Shown: positions 1-8,830, counted from the stretch's first letter. The stretch: DNA of 64,000 nucleotides from Ruegeria_B marisflavi (GCF_025673445.1 NZ_JAOVQN010000017.1:1-64000), one strand, 5' to 3'. Notes: generated by a model from the letters alone, not told the origin. Translations and numbers: made by a program.

Positions 1-11
1 TCCATTCAGAC

Positions 12-25
12 CTCCCTTTTGGGAG
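12..25. terminator. small hairpin at the left edge, possible terminator of an off-window gene
   Basis: CTCCC and GGGAG pair around a TTTT loop, followed by TTT. The stem is only 5 bp and the T run is short, so this is a weak candidate. It would end a gene lying to the left of the window or insulate the VOC gene. Confidence 0.25.
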
Positions 26-118
26 TTTGAATCAGAACCTAGACCAGATGGGAATCCTGAATCTCAACAGACCCTAGTCCAGAGTGCATTATCTACTGGC
101 ATTCTAGCGGAGGCCCCA

Positions 119-529
119 ATGAACATCTACACCACCTTCGGAACCAATGATCTGGCCCGCGCGGTCCGGTTCTATGACGCGGTCTTCGCCGTGCTGGATC
201 AGCCCCGCCTGCCGGATTGGCCCGAAGGCTGGGCCGGTTGGGGCCAGGACTACGACAGCGGCACCGGCTTCTGGGTTTGCGCGCCGTTTGACGGTTCACC
301 CGCCAGCACCGGCAATGGCACCATGGTGGGTTTCCCCGCCCGCGACGCGGCGCAGGTGCGCACCTTTCATGCCGCTGGCCTCGCCCATGGCGGCACGGAT
401 GCGGGCGCGCCGGGTACCCGGCCCTACTACGGGCCGGATTTCTACGTGGCCTATCTGCGCGACCCGGATGGCAACAAGATCTCCTGCTTTTTCTACCACT
501 ACGACGCGGCAGAGGACGCGGGCGCCTGA
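119..529 (+). CDS. VOC (glyoxalase/bleomycin resistance) family protein
   Basis: Single vicinal-oxygen-chelate domain of 136 aa. It opens with a beta strand carrying TTFGTNDLARAVRFYDAV and closes with a DPDGNKISCFFY strand, both typical of the small glyoxalase-like dioxygenase fold. GCGGAGG sits 5 bases before the ATG, which fixes the start. Proteins of this subgroup have no established substrate, so a role in detoxification or a metal-dependent lyase/dioxygenase reaction is family-level inference only. It converges with the RND efflux pump gene and ends 18 bases before it. No operon partner is visible. Confidence 0.85.
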   Translation: MNIYTTFGTNDLARAVRFYDAVFAVLDQPRLPDWPEGWAGWGQDYDSGTGFWVCAPFDGSPASTGNGTMVGFPARDAAQVRTFHAAGLAHGGTDAGAPGTRPYYGPDFYVAYLRDPDGNKISCFFYHYDAAEDAGA

Positions 530-547
530 CGCCCGCGCTCGAATCGC

Positions 548-3500
548 TCAGCCCTCGGCCCGCGCCTCGCGGGCAAAGAACAGGTCATAGAACACCGGCG
601 CCGCGATCAGGGTCAGCACGGTGGCGAATGCCAGCCCGCCCATGATCGTCACCGCCATCGAGACAAAGAACGCATCCCACAAAAGCGGCGCCATGCCCAG
701 AATGGTGGTAACGGCGGCCATCATCACTGGCCGGATCCGCGACACCGAGGCCTCGACAATGGCATCCCGCAGCGGCTTGCCCTCGGCCCGGACCAGGTCG
801 ATCTCCTCGACCAGCACGATGCCGTTCTTGATCAGCATGCCCGACAGGCTGAGCAGACCCAGAAGCGCGGTAAAGGTAAACGGCAACCCGGTGCCCAACA
901 AACCGATCACCACCCCGTTCACTGACATTGGAACAAGCAGCCAGATGATCACCGGCTGGCGGATCGCGTTGAACAACAGGATCGAGATCAGCACCATGAT
1001 CAACAGGCTCAGCGGCAATTGCTTGCCCAGGCTCGCCTGCGCCTTGGCAGAATCCTCAAACTCGCCGCCCCATTCCATCCGATAGCCCGGCGGCAGCGGG
1101 ATCGCCTCGATGACCGGGCGCACCTCTGCATGCACCTGGGCTGCGGTCAGATCGGCGGGAATGTCGGCACCCACGGTCACCGTCAGCAGCCTGTCGCGAC
1201 GATGCACCAGCGTGTTGACCGCCTCATATTCGAACCCGTCCACCATCTGTTCGACTGGCACGAATTTCCCCGACAATGGTGAATAGACCACCTGATCGAC
1301 GATGGAATAGGGACCATCGGCAGGGCGGCGAACGATGATCGGGATCAGCCGGTCCCGCTCGCGCAGCACCCCGCTGGTGATGCCATCGGTGGAAAACCGC
1401 AGCATGTCGGCGATATCGTCGCGACTGACGCCCGCGATCTGCGCCCGCTCGGTGGCATAGATGGGGCGCAGCGCCAGTTCCTGCTCGTACCAGTTCGACC
1501 GCACACCGGTGATATCGCCCGAGGCCGCGCGCATCTCTGCCATAGCAGTATCGGCCAATTGCCGCAGCACCGTCGGATCGGGCCCCGAGAACCGCACCTG
1601 GATCGGGTCGCCGCCGCCGGGGCCAAAGACCAGCCGCCTGGTGCGGAACTCGCCCTCGGGGAAGGCTGCGGTGCCAAACGCCTCCAGATCGGCCTGAAGC
1701 GCGGGAATATCCTCAATGCTCGCCGTTCGCACGATCATATGCCCGTAAGACGGGTTCGGCTTTTCCGCCGCATAGGTCAGCATGAAGCGCGTCGCGCCTT
1801 GCCCGGCAAATGTGGTGTAAGCCACCACATCCTGGCGTTCGGCCAGCCAGGCTTCGACCTCGGCCAGATCGCCTGCGGTGGTCTCGATCGGCGTGCCCTG
1901 CGGCAGCTTGTAATGCACGAAGAACATCGGCGTGTTCGAATTGGGAAAGAACTGCTGCTTCATCAGGCCAAAACCCGCGAAACAGGCCGCAGTCACTGCA
2001 ACCAGCCCCACCACCACCAGCCAGCGCATCCGCAGCGCGCCGCGCAAAGTGGCGGCATAGGCGCGAAACAGCGGCCCGCCATAGGCATCGGCGGCATCCG
2101 CATGCCCCTGCTTGAAGAAGTAATGTCCCAAAAGCGGCGTCACCGTCAGCGCCAGCACCCAACTCAAAAGCAGCGAAATACCGATCACGGCAAAGAGCGA
2201 GAACAGAAACTCGCCCGTCGCATCGGGGCTGAGGCCGATGCCCGCAAAGGCCATGATCCCGATCACGGTGGCGCCCAACAGCGGGATCTGCGTCTTGCCC
2301 GCCGCCTCGTCGGCGGCCGCGCGCGAGGGCTTGCCGCGCAGCATGGCGATCTGCATCCCCTCGGCCACCACAATGGCATTGTCCACCAGCATCCCCATGG
2401 CGATGATCAGCGCCCCCAGCGAGATGCGCTCCATCTCGATGGAAAACAGCGCCATGAAGAGAAGCGTGCCCACCACGGTCAAGAGCAGGGTCGCCCCCAC
2501 CACCACCGCCGCGCGCCAGCCCATGAACAGCGCCAGCACCGCCACCACGATGGCCACCGACATGGCAAGGTTGACGAGGAAAGCATTGCTCGCCTCCTCG
2601 ACCACCACATGCTGCTGATAGATCGGCTCCAGCGTCACACCGGCCGGGATATCGCCGTCCAGTTCCGCCAGCCTTGCATCCACCCGTTGGCCCACCTCGA
2701 CAATATTCTCGGTCGCCAGCCCCGCTATGCCCAGCGTGAACGCCTCACCCCCGTTATGGCGGATGATCAGGTCGGGGTCAGCCTGACGCCCCCGATGCAC
2801 CTGCGCCATGTCGAACAGGTTGATCACCTTGCCTTGCGTGCCCACTGACAGCCCGGCGATGGCGTCCACACTGTCCGAGCCTTCGGGCCGCAGGATCGCG
2901 GTCTTGCCGTCACCGTTGCGCAGGGTGCCCGCGTCGCGCACGGAATCGGCGGTGGCAATGGCGTTGGCGATTGCCTGTACCGGCACGTTCTGGTTCACCG
3001 ACAGCGCCAGATCGGGCTCGACGAATATCGCCTCGTCCGGCAGACCGGCCACCTCAACCCCCGCCACACCGCTCACCGCCAACAGTTCGCGCCGCAGCCA
3101 TGTGGCCAGCTCGTGCTGCTCGGCATCGCTGTATCCCGGTGCGGTCACCGCATAGAACAGGCCATAGACATCGCCGAAACTGTCATCGACAAAAGGCGCG
3201 CCGACCCCATCGGGCAGGGCGCGGGCAGCATCGCCCACACGGGCGCGCAGCTTGGTCCAGATCGCGGGCAGCGCGCCCCCGTCATAGGTCGACTTGATCT
3301 CGACCGAGATCAGCGATTGCCCCGGCTGGTTGACCGAGGTGATGGTTGCTACCTCGTCCATCTTCTGGATCGCGGATTCCAACGGCTCGGAAACCTCCAG
3401 CGCCACCTGTTCGGCGGTGGCACCGGGATAGTGGGTGACAACAACAGCCTCCTTGATGGTAAAGGCCGGGTCTTCCAGCCGGCCCAGCGTGACAAAGCCC

Positions 3501-3580
3501 CAGATGCCGCCAACCAGCGAAATCAGGATGATGAGCCAGGTATAAAGCGGCTTTTCAATCGACAGGCGCGCGATGTTCAT
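548..3580 (-). CDS. RND family efflux transporter, inner-membrane permease subunit
   Basis: A 1010-aa AcrB/MexB-type proton-driven pump. It starts with a cytoplasmic stub and TM1 (about residues 12-32), followed by a large periplasmic porter domain. The central TM4 segment carries GMLVDNAIVVAEG, where the Asp belongs to the proton relay, and the second half carries SGMLIKNGIVLVEE with the relay Lys. A second porter domain and the last TM cluster follow. Length is normal for the family. It is the last gene of a marR-adaptor-pump operon, beginning 11 bases after the adaptor stop. No outer-membrane TolC gene is adjacent, so a TolC encoded elsewhere is expected. The substrate cannot be read from sequence. 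Confidence 0.95.
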   Translation of the reverse strand: MNIARLSIEKPLYTWLIILISLVGGIWGFVTLGRLEDPAFTIKEAVVVTHYPGATAEQVALEVSEPLESAIQKMDEVATITSVNQPGQSLISVEIKSTYDGGALPAIWTKLRARVGDAARALPDGVGAPFVDDSFGDVYGLFYAVTAPGYSDAEQHELATWLRRELLAVSGVAGVEVAGLPDEAIFVEPDLALSVNQNVPVQAIANAIATADSVRDAGTLRNGDGKTAILRPEGSDSVDAIAGLSVGTQGKVINLFDMAQVHRGRQADPDLIIRHNGGEAFTLGIAGLATENIVEVGQRVDARLAELDGDIPAGVTLEPIYQQHVVVEEASNAFLVNLAMSVAIVVAVLALFMGWRAAVVVGATLLLTVVGTLLFMALFSIEMERISLGALIIAMGMLVDNAIVVAEGMQIAMLRGKPSRAAADEAAGKTQIPLLGATVIGIMAFAGIGLSPDATGEFLFSLFAVIGISLLLSWVLALTVTPLLGHYFFKQGHADAADAYGGPLFRAYAATLRGALRMRWLVVVGLVAVTAACFAGFGLMKQQFFPNSNTPMFFVHYKLPQGTPIETTAGDLAEVEAWLAERQDVVAYTTFAGQGATRFMLTYAAEKPNPSYGHMIVRTASIEDIPALQADLEAFGTAAFPEGEFRTRRLVFGPGGGDPIQVRFSGPDPTVLRQLADTAMAEMRAASGDITGVRSNWYEQELALRPIYATERAQIAGVSRDDIADMLRFSTDGITSGVLRERDRLIPIIVRRPADGPYSIVDQVVYSPLSGKFVPVEQMVDGFEYEAVNTLVHRRDRLLTVTVGADIPADLTAAQVHAEVRPVIEAIPLPPGYRMEWGGEFEDSAKAQASLGKQLPLSLLIMVLISILLFNAIRQPVIIWLLVPMSVNGVVIGLLGTGLPFTFTALLGLLSLSGMLIKNGIVLVEEIDLVRAEGKPLRDAIVEASVSRIRPVMMAAVTTILGMAPLLWDAFFVSMAVTIMGGLAFATVLTLIAAPVFYDLFFAREARAEG

Positions 3581-3591
3581 GACCCGGCCCT

Positions 3592-4629
3592 TCAGTTGCC
3601 AAAGCCGGTGAACCGGCGCACCGATTGCCCGTCGTTCAGGCTGGCACCGCCGACACTGACGATCTCATCCCCTTCGCCGAGCCCCGACAGCACCCGCACC
3701 GCCCCATCCGGCAGCGGTGCGATCTCGACGGCCTGCCGCCGCACCGTCCCGGCATCGGCGCCGGTGGGCTCAAAGATCATCACGCCAGGAACGCCGCCCG
3801 CATCGGCGATGATCGCCGAGGGCGGCACCGCGATGCCCGGTTCGCCATCCCGAACCCGCACATTCACCGTCACCGACGAGCCGGGGAACACGTTCAGATC
3901 GGGCGGCGGGGTAAAGCCGAAATTGATGCGGAAGGTCTGGCCGACGCTTGATGTCTCGGCGTCGAACTCGCGGATCTGCAACGGAAACTCCTGATCCGAG
4001 GCCGGAAACTTCGCGGTAATGCGCGCATCCTCGGGTTCGCCCGCGCGCTGGAACAGGATCTCTGGCACGTCCACCTCGATCCGCAGCTCCGACATGTCAT
4101 GGATCCGCGCCACCGGCGTCCCCGCCTCTACTGTGGTAAAGGCCGCCACGTTGCGGCGCGAGATCAGCGCGTCAAAGGGCGCGGTCAGCGTCGCATGTTC
4201 CAGCGCATATTCCGCATCACGCAGCGCAATGGCGGCCAGTTGCGCATTGGTTTCCGCGTCGTCCAGCGACACCTGGCTGACCGTGGTCCCCTGGAGCCGG
4301 CTCAGCCGCGCCACCGTGCGGTCGGCCTGTTCCTTTTGCAGCCGGGCGCGATCCAGTTGCAGCTCGAAATGCTCCAGATCCAGCCGCGCGATCAGGCTGC
4401 CCTTTGGCAGCAATACGCCCTCGTTCACCGGAAATTCGACGATCTGCCCCGCCACCTGAAAGGCCAGATCAACCGTCCGCCGCGCCGCCACCTGTCCAAA
4501 GAACTGGCGTGAAAACCCGGGCGCGGCCTCGCTCACCACCATCAACTTGACCGGCTTGGCGGGCGTGTCCGCAGCCAAGGGGGCCGCGGCAAGGCTCAGG
4601 ACGGTGCCCAACGCAAAAAGAAATCTCAT
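3592..4629 (-). CDS. RND efflux periplasmic adaptor (membrane fusion protein)
   Basis: A 345-aa HlyD/AcrA-type adaptor. A signal peptide (MRFLFALGTVLSLAAAPLAA) precedes the lipoyl/barrel-sandwich halves, a helical hairpin (around residues 95-145, many Q/R/L), then the beta-barrel and membrane-proximal domains. It bridges the inner-membrane pump and an outer-membrane channel. The chosen ATG overlaps the stop of the upstream MarR gene by 4 bases (ATGA), showing translational coupling, although an open frame continues upstream. The pump gene follows 11 bases downstream. Confidence 0.93.
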   Translation of the reverse strand: MRFLFALGTVLSLAAAPLAADTPAKPVKLMVVSEAAPGFSRQFFGQVAARRTVDLAFQVAGQIVEFPVNEGVLLPKGSLIARLDLEHFELQLDRARLQKEQADRTVARLSRLQGTTVSQVSLDDAETNAQLAAIALRDAEYALEHATLTAPFDALISRRNVAAFTTVEAGTPVARIHDMSELRIEVDVPEILFQRAGEPEDARITAKFPASDQEFPLQIREFDAETSSVGQTFRINFGFTPPPDLNVFPGSSVTVNVRVRDGEPGIAVPPSAIIADAGGVPGVMIFEPTGADAGTVRRQAVEIAPLPDGAVRVLSGLGEGDEIVSVGGASLNDGQSVRRFTGFGN

Positions 4630-5099
4630 GTCTTGAACCCTTCGGATAGTCCGGTTTCCAGGATGGTCAGGCGAATCTTGCGCGCCAGCCGCGCAAATTC
4701 CTCGGTCTCGCAGGCATCCAGCCCCGACACCTCGTGAAACAGCGCGCCCGCATCGGCGACAAACTCGGCGCGCAGCGCCCGGCCCTCGGGCGTCAGCTCC
4801 AACAGCCAGGCGCGGCGGTCGTCGGGGTCGCGGCTGCGGGTCAGATACCCCGCTTTTTCCAGCGAATCCGCCGTGGCGGTGATGGTCGAGGGCAGCGCCA
4901 GCATCTCGCGCGCCAGCACCCCCATGCGCATCGGTGTGCCGAGTTTGATCAGCATATGCGCCTCGGGACGGCTGAGGCCGGTCTCGACCACCTCGCTGGC
5001 AATCACCTCTTCCAGTTTCCAGTACAGCGCATAGACACCCATCATCGCCTCGATTTCGGGCGGATAGGTCTTTGGTGGAGGAGAATCGTGGTCGGTCAT
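4626..5099 (-). CDS. MarR family transcriptional regulator of the efflux operon
   Basis: A 157-aa winged-helix regulator. The HTH lies at about residues 45-85 (SRPEAHMLIKLGTPMRMGVL onward) and the wing carries RDPDDRRAWLLELTPEGR, the MarR DxRxxxxxLT signature. MarR proteins usually repress neighbouring transporter genes and release on ligand binding. As the first gene of the marR-adaptor-pump operon it probably autoregulates all three through the TTCA/TGAA palindromes just upstream (5132-5165). Confidence 0.92.
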   Translation of the reverse strand: MTDHDSPPPKTYPPEIEAMMGVYALYWKLEEVIASEVVETGLSRPEAHMLIKLGTPMRMGVLAREMLALPSTITATADSLEKAGYLTRSRDPDDRRAWLLELTPEGRALRAEFVADAGALFHEVSGLDACETEEFARLARKIRLTILETGLSEGFKT

Positions 5100-5131
5100 C
5101 GGGCAGCCCCCTGTTTCGTCCTGTGATGTAC

Positions 5132-5165
5132 TTCAAAAAATGAAACATTCAATATCAGAACTGAA
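5132..5165. promoter_or_regulatory. candidate MarR operator between marR and the KAS III gene
   Basis: The divergent intergenic region holds alternating TTCA and TGAA half-sites: TTCA-5-TGAA-3-TTCA (5132-5151) and a further TGAA at 5162. MarR dimers bind short AT-rich palindromes of this kind. The position, about 35-65 bases before the marR start, suits autoregulation. This is inference from symmetry only. Confidence 0.4.
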
Positions 5166-5263
5166 ATATCGCCCGTTTGGCCCGGTTTCCCTTGGGGCAA
5201 TCCCCTTGATTGCAACGGGTTTCGCCTGCATTTTGGGCAAACCCCTTTTTCGAGGACTTTTAC

Positions 5264-6391
5264 ATGTTCAGACCTGCGATCACCGGCACCGGTGTGTTCA
5301 CGCCGCCGAACGTCATCACCAATGCCGAGCTGGTCACGGCCTTCAACGCCTATGCCGACCGGATGAATTCCGAGAATGCCGGGGCCATCGCCGCAGGCGA
5401 GATGGAACCGATGCAGCACTCCTCGGAAGAGTTCATCGTCAAGGCCAGCGGGATCGAGAACCGCTATGTGATGGACAAGACCGGTGTGCTCGATCCTGCG
5501 GTCATGCACCCGCTCTTGCGTCAGCGCGACGATGACGAGCCGGGCATCATGACCGAGATGGCGGGGGATGCGGCGAAAAAGGCGCTGGCGCAGGCGGGCA
5601 AGACGGCCGCCGATGTCGACGCGGTGATCTGCGCCGCCTCGAACCTGGAACGCGCCTATCCGGCGGTCGCGATCGAGATCCAGCAAGCGCTGGGGATCGA
5701 AGGGTTCGCCTTCGACATGAACGTGGCCTGTTCCTCGGCCACTTTCGGCATCCAGGCCGCCGCCGACATGATCCGCGCAGGATCCATCCGCTCGGCGCTG
5801 GTGGTCAACCCCGAGATCTGCTCGGCCCATCTGGAATGGCGCGACCGCGATTGCCACTTCATCTTTGGCGATGTGGCCACCGCCACCCTGATCGAACGCA
5901 TCGAGGACGCCAAGGGTCCGCATTTCGAGATCCTCTCGACCCGCTGCGCCACCCAATTCTCCAACAACATCCGCAACAACAACGGTTTCCTGCGCCGCTC
6001 GCGCCCCGACGGGATGCAGGACCGCCGCGACATGCAGTTCATGCAGAACGGCCGCAAGGTGTTCAAGGAAGTGCTGCCGATGGTCAGCCAGCATATCGCC
6101 TATCACATGGCGGCCGAGGGCGTGGCCAATACCGATCTGAAACGGCTCTGGTTGCATCAGGCCAACAAGACAATGAATGATTTCATCGGCAAAAAGGTTC
6201 TGGGCCGCGAGCCGGAACCGGGCGAACAGCCCAACATCCTGCAAGACTATGCCAACACCTCGTCGGCCGGTTCGATCATCGCCTTTTCGCAGAACTCCGA
6301 CGATCTGACCGAAGGCGATCTGGGCCTGATCTGCTCCTTCGGCGCGGGCTATTCCGTGGGCTCGGTGATCGTGCGGCGGCATATGACGTGA
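5264..6391 (+). CDS. beta-ketoacyl-ACP synthase III (KAS III/FabH-like) family enzyme
   Basis: A 375-aa thiolase-fold condensing enzyme. Catalytic Cys lies in NVACSSATFG, His in WLHQANKTMN and Asn in YANTSSAGS, so the Cys-His-Asn triad is complete. The start is set at MFRPAITGTG because CGAGGA sits 7 bases upstream; an upstream in-frame ATG would add 18 unlikely residues. At 375 aa it is longer than housekeeping FabH (about 320), with an insert near residues 70-100, so it may act in a special acyl pathway rather than fatty-acid initiation. It stands alone, divergent from the MarR operon. Confidence 0.9.
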   Translation: MFRPAITGTGVFTPPNVITNAELVTAFNAYADRMNSENAGAIAAGEMEPMQHSSEEFIVKASGIENRYVMDKTGVLDPAVMHPLLRQRDDDEPGIMTEMAGDAAKKALAQAGKTAADVDAVICAASNLERAYPAVAIEIQQALGIEGFAFDMNVACSSATFGIQAAADMIRAGSIRSALVVNPEICSAHLEWRDRDCHFIFGDVATATLIERIEDAKGPHFEILSTRCATQFSNNIRNNNGFLRRSRPDGMQDRRDMQFMQNGRKVFKEVLPMVSQHIAYHMAAEGVANTDLKRLWLHQANKTMNDFIGKKVLGREPEPGEQPNILQDYANTSSAGSIIAFSQNSDDLTEGDLGLICSFGAGYSVGSVIVRRHMT

Positions 6392-6466
6392 AGAAGCGAT
6401 CTGAGCGCCAGCACAACGGCCCGGTTTCTGGGGGCTGCGCGCTCAATCCGGCCCTCCCACGAGCCT

Positions 6467-7444
6467 CTAAAGCCAATCCAGGCTCTGCCCATGTGGGCCG
6501 GTCCAGGCGACGGGGTGACCGTCCAGCGCCATCAGGAACATGTCTTCGCGCGGGGTCAGCCTCTTGGCATGGTCGGGAAAGACGCCGGGCGCCTCGTTGC
6601 TGATCCAGTGCAGATCGCGTGACCGCATCAGCCGGGCAAAATCCGCCCGGGCGTCAGGGTCACTGACGTAGGTGAGCACCGCGGAATGCATCACCACCAA
6701 CCGCGCATCAGCGGGCGCCTGGGCAATCAGCGCCTCGAGATCACGGGTCAGGTCACCCGCCACCACAGGTGGTGGCGCCTGGCGGGCCACCGCAACCGCC
6801 TGACGCAGCCGCGCCAGCCGGTCGGTCTGTTCCGGCCAGACCAGCGCCTCAAGCCAGGCCACATCCCCGGCGTCCCCCAAATCGGGCGGCGACAGGTCCA
6901 GCCCCGCCCGCCAGACGATATCGGGATAGCTCTCGGGCAAGGGCGCGCGGGCATTTGCACGGCATGGAAACACCGGTGCCCCGGATCCGCCTGGCGGATC
7001 GAGCCGAGCCCGCCCCCAGTCATAACCATAGTGATCGGGCAGCAGGCAAAGCCCGGCCGAAGCGCCGACCTCGATCAGGGCCAGCGGCCCGTCGAGCCGC
7101 GCCAAGAGCGGCAGCAGACAGGCACAGCGCCCCGGCTCGTTGGTCTGGGTCCGGCGCGCCCGCATCACCGCCGCGATGGCATCGCCTTCGCGCGTCAGAA
7201 TATCGTCAAATGCGGCCTCGGTCCGTGGCAACCCGCCCACCAGGCGCAGCGCTGCAAAGAAGAGGTTGGGTTGACGCCGGTCAGGCTGCAGATCTCCGAG
7301 AAAGGCAAGCGCCCGTGCCGATCCCGCCACATGCCGCGCCCAGTCCGTGTAAAGCGGCGAATGCCCCTCTGCCTCGACCCGGGCAAACCGCAGATAGCGC
7401 TCGGCAAGCGCCGATCGGGCCGCGGGTGTGGCCCCCGGCCTCAG
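6467..7444 (-). CDS. DUF2332 family protein, apparently started at a CTG codon
   Basis: The family's conserved core runs through PNLFFAALRLVGG, the GASAGLCLLPDHY stretch and VVMHSAVLTYVSD to a C-terminal domain. DUF2332 has an unknown, possibly methyltransferase-related, function. A GTG at 7330 would give only 287 aa, but the frame continues upstream with family-like sequence (AERYLRFARVEAEGHSPLY) and contains no ATG, GTG or TTG. The CTG at 7444 overlaps the upstream stop codon (CTGA) and has AGAGGAAA seven bases before it, giving 325 aa, the usual family length. It is therefore probably translationally coupled to the upstream gene. The product is sure; the CTG start is likely but unproven. 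Confidence 0.8.
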   Translation of the reverse strand: MRPGATPAARSALAERYLRFARVEAEGHSPLYTDWARHVAGSARALAFLGDLQPDRRQPNLFFAALRLVGGLPRTEAAFDDILTREGDAIAAVMRARRTQTNEPGRCACLLPLLARLDGPLALIEVGASAGLCLLPDHYGYDWGRARLDPPGGSGAPVFPCRANARAPLPESYPDIVWRAGLDLSPPDLGDAGDVAWLEALVWPEQTDRLARLRQAVAVARQAPPPVVAGDLTRDLEALIAQAPADARLVVMHSAVLTYVSDPDARADFARLMRSRDLHWISNEAPGVFPDHAKRLTPREDMFLMALDGHPVAWTGPHGQSLDWL

Positions 7445-7902
7445 CTGGTGCTTTCCTCTTCCAGATGCAGCTTCATGTCGATTAGGACCTGCTGCAACTG
7501 AACCGTTTCCTTCAACAGCCGCTTGGCCTCGTTCACCGTGATGATCCCGTCCTCGATCGCGGATTGGTATTCGCTCATAAGCATGGCGAATCTCTGGCTC
7601 AGCGCGATGACATCGGCATTGACACCGCCCCGCCGCGTGTCGTTGTCGTTCCGGCCTGAATAGCTGAGCGTGATGTTGCGCAATTCGGCCAGCGCCGAGG
7701 TGACATGCGGATAGTCGGCGGCGGCCTCAAGCTGGGCCACGGCATCGACCGGCATGAAACGGTCTGAATGCTCGGGATTGTCTGAATAATACCGCCCAAG
7801 GGTAGCCTTGGACTTGCCGGTCAGGGAACAGGCAGCCTCGATCCCGACATCCTTGACCAAGGCTTCGGTATGCTTCTTCAGATATGCCCCAATGTCCGCC
7901 AT
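7441..7902 (-). CDS. small helical protein resembling phage CII-type regulators
   Basis: A 153-aa protein. The N-terminal half reads like a helix-turn-helix (EAACSLTGKSKATLGRYYSD, then DAVAQLEAAADYPHVTSALAEL), similar in layout to the phage CII-like (CP76) regulator family. The C-terminal half is a long charged helix suited to oligomerisation (VNEAKRLLKETVQLQQVLID). No intact phage surrounds it, so if it is of phage origin it is domesticated. Its promoter region is rich in palindromes that could be its own operators. Its 3' end carries the ribosome binding site of the DUF2332 gene. Confidence 0.7.
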   Translation of the reverse strand: MADIGAYLKKHTEALVKDVGIEAACSLTGKSKATLGRYYSDNPEHSDRFMPVDAVAQLEAAADYPHVTSALAELRNITLSYSGRNDNDTRRGGVNADVIALSQRFAMLMSEYQSAIEDGIITVNEAKRLLKETVQLQQVLIDMKLHLEEESTS

Positions 7903-7944
7903 CCTCGCCCCTTCCGTCCTGTTTTTTACCGCCGTGATCTCCGG

Positions 7945-7988
7945 GGGAAACTACGGGGAAATTTCCCATAACCTTCTTAACAGGGAAA
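7945..7988. promoter_or_regulatory. GGGAAA repeats and GGGAAATTTCCC palindrome, candidate operator
   Basis: GGGAAA occurs at 7945-7950, 7956-7961 and 7983-7988; the second continues into TTTCCC to make a perfect palindrome at 7956-7967. The 11-bp phase between the first two puts them on the same helix face. They lie 40-90 bases before the start of the CII-like gene, so an autoregulatory operator is plausible. Confidence 0.45.
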
Positions 7989-8002
7989 TGCCATTTTTTT
8001 TC

Positions 8003-8025
8003 TATCCCAAAGGATAGTTGGGATA
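8003..8025. promoter_or_regulatory. perfect 8-bp inverted repeat TATCCCAA-7-TTGGGATA
   Basis: Arms at 8003-8010 and 8018-8025 are perfectly complementary with a 7-base spacer. No T tract follows, so this looks like a protein-binding site rather than a terminator. It sits between the CII-like gene and tdk and could serve either. Confidence 0.45.
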
Positions 8026-8233
8026 CCTACGAGTGGCGATCGTTATGCGCCAATAGTGAGTGGTTCAGGATACGCATTAGTGTTCCGAACGGTCTGCCCT
8101 GGTGGCAGAAGGCACCGTTTCCGTCTTTGATTCGCAGTCCATCCCCAGAGGTGTAACCTCGGACAGGAACAAAGCGGAGGCGGTGCCGACCAGATATCTT
8201 GCCCTGACTTGCCCGAGCGAATACACCGCCTGC

Positions 8234-8830
8234 ATGGCAAAACTGTACTTCAATTTCTCGACCATGAACGCTGGCAAATCGACCGTGTTGCTACAGGCGT
8301 CGCACAATTACCGCGAGCGCGGCATGCAGACCTATCTGTTGACCGCGGCGATCGACGGGCGCGCCGGGCACGGACGCATCGCCAGCCGCATCGGGATCGA
8401 GGCCGAAGCCGATATCTTTACACCTGCGGATGACGTCTTTGCCATGATTGCCGCCAGGATAGGGCAAGGCCCTATTGCCTGTGTCTTTGTCGACGAGGCG
8501 CAGTTCCTTAGCCCCGAACAGGTCTGGCAACTGGCCCGGGCCGTTGACGATCTGGACATTCCGGTGCTGGCCTATGGCCTGCGCGTCGATTTCCGGGGCA
8601 AGCTGTTTCCGGGCTCGGCCATGCTTCTGGCGCTGGCCGACGAAGTGCGCGAGGTGCGCACGATCTGCAAATGCGGCCGCAAGGCGACAATGGTCATCCG
8701 CCAGGACGCCGAGGGCCGGGCGATCACTGAAGGCGCACAGGTGCAGATCGGCGGCAACGAAACTTATGTCTCGCTCTGCCGCAAGCACTGGCGCGAGGCG
8801 ACCGGCGACCGGGGCCACACGCTGACCTGA
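8234..8830 (+). CDS. tdk: thymidine kinase
   Basis: Phosphorylates thymidine to dTMP in the nucleotide salvage pathway, in the cytoplasm. The P-loop lies in FSTMNAGKSTVLLQ (residues 7-20) and the Walker B/catalytic Glu in VFVDEAQFL. The zinc-binding lasso region has CKCGRKA and, near the C terminus, SLCRKHW. At 198 aa it matches type II TK1-like bacterial kinases. The start MAKLYFNFS is chosen because the family begins there; an upstream in-frame ATG would add 44 residues without homology. It is a single gene, divergent from the CII-like regulator. Confidence 0.93.
   Translation: MAKLYFNFSTMNAGKSTVLLQASHNYRERGMQTYLLTAAIDGRAGHGRIASRIGIEAEADIFTPADDVFAMIAARIGQGPIACVFVDEAQFLSPEQVWQLARAVDDLDIPVLAYGLRVDFRGKLFPGSAMLLALADEVREVRTICKCGRKATMVIRQDAEGRAITEGAQVQIGGNETYVSLCRKHWREATGDRGHTLT

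Larger units (their letters stand above)
7903..8233. other. 331-bp divergent intergenic region with several palindromes
   Basis: This gap separates the CII-like gene from thymidine kinase. It holds three GGGAAA direct repeats (7945, 7956, 7983), the first two 11 bp apart, a 12-bp palindrome (7956-7967) and a perfect 8-bp inverted repeat (8003-8025). The base composition is more AT-rich than the neighbours between about 7960 and 8010. From about 8030 to the tdk start I see nothing further. Confidence 0.6.

Noticed and set aside
1559..2848. 429-aa open frame on the + strand across the RND pump gene
   Set aside because: Antisense shadow of a high-GC gene: it encodes a His/Arg/Gln-rich low-complexity product with no family, while the opposite strand is a complete RND transporter.
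7330..7332. GTG at 7330 as the start of the DUF2332 gene
   Set aside because: Conserved coding sequence extends 38 codons further upstream, so this start would truncate the domain.
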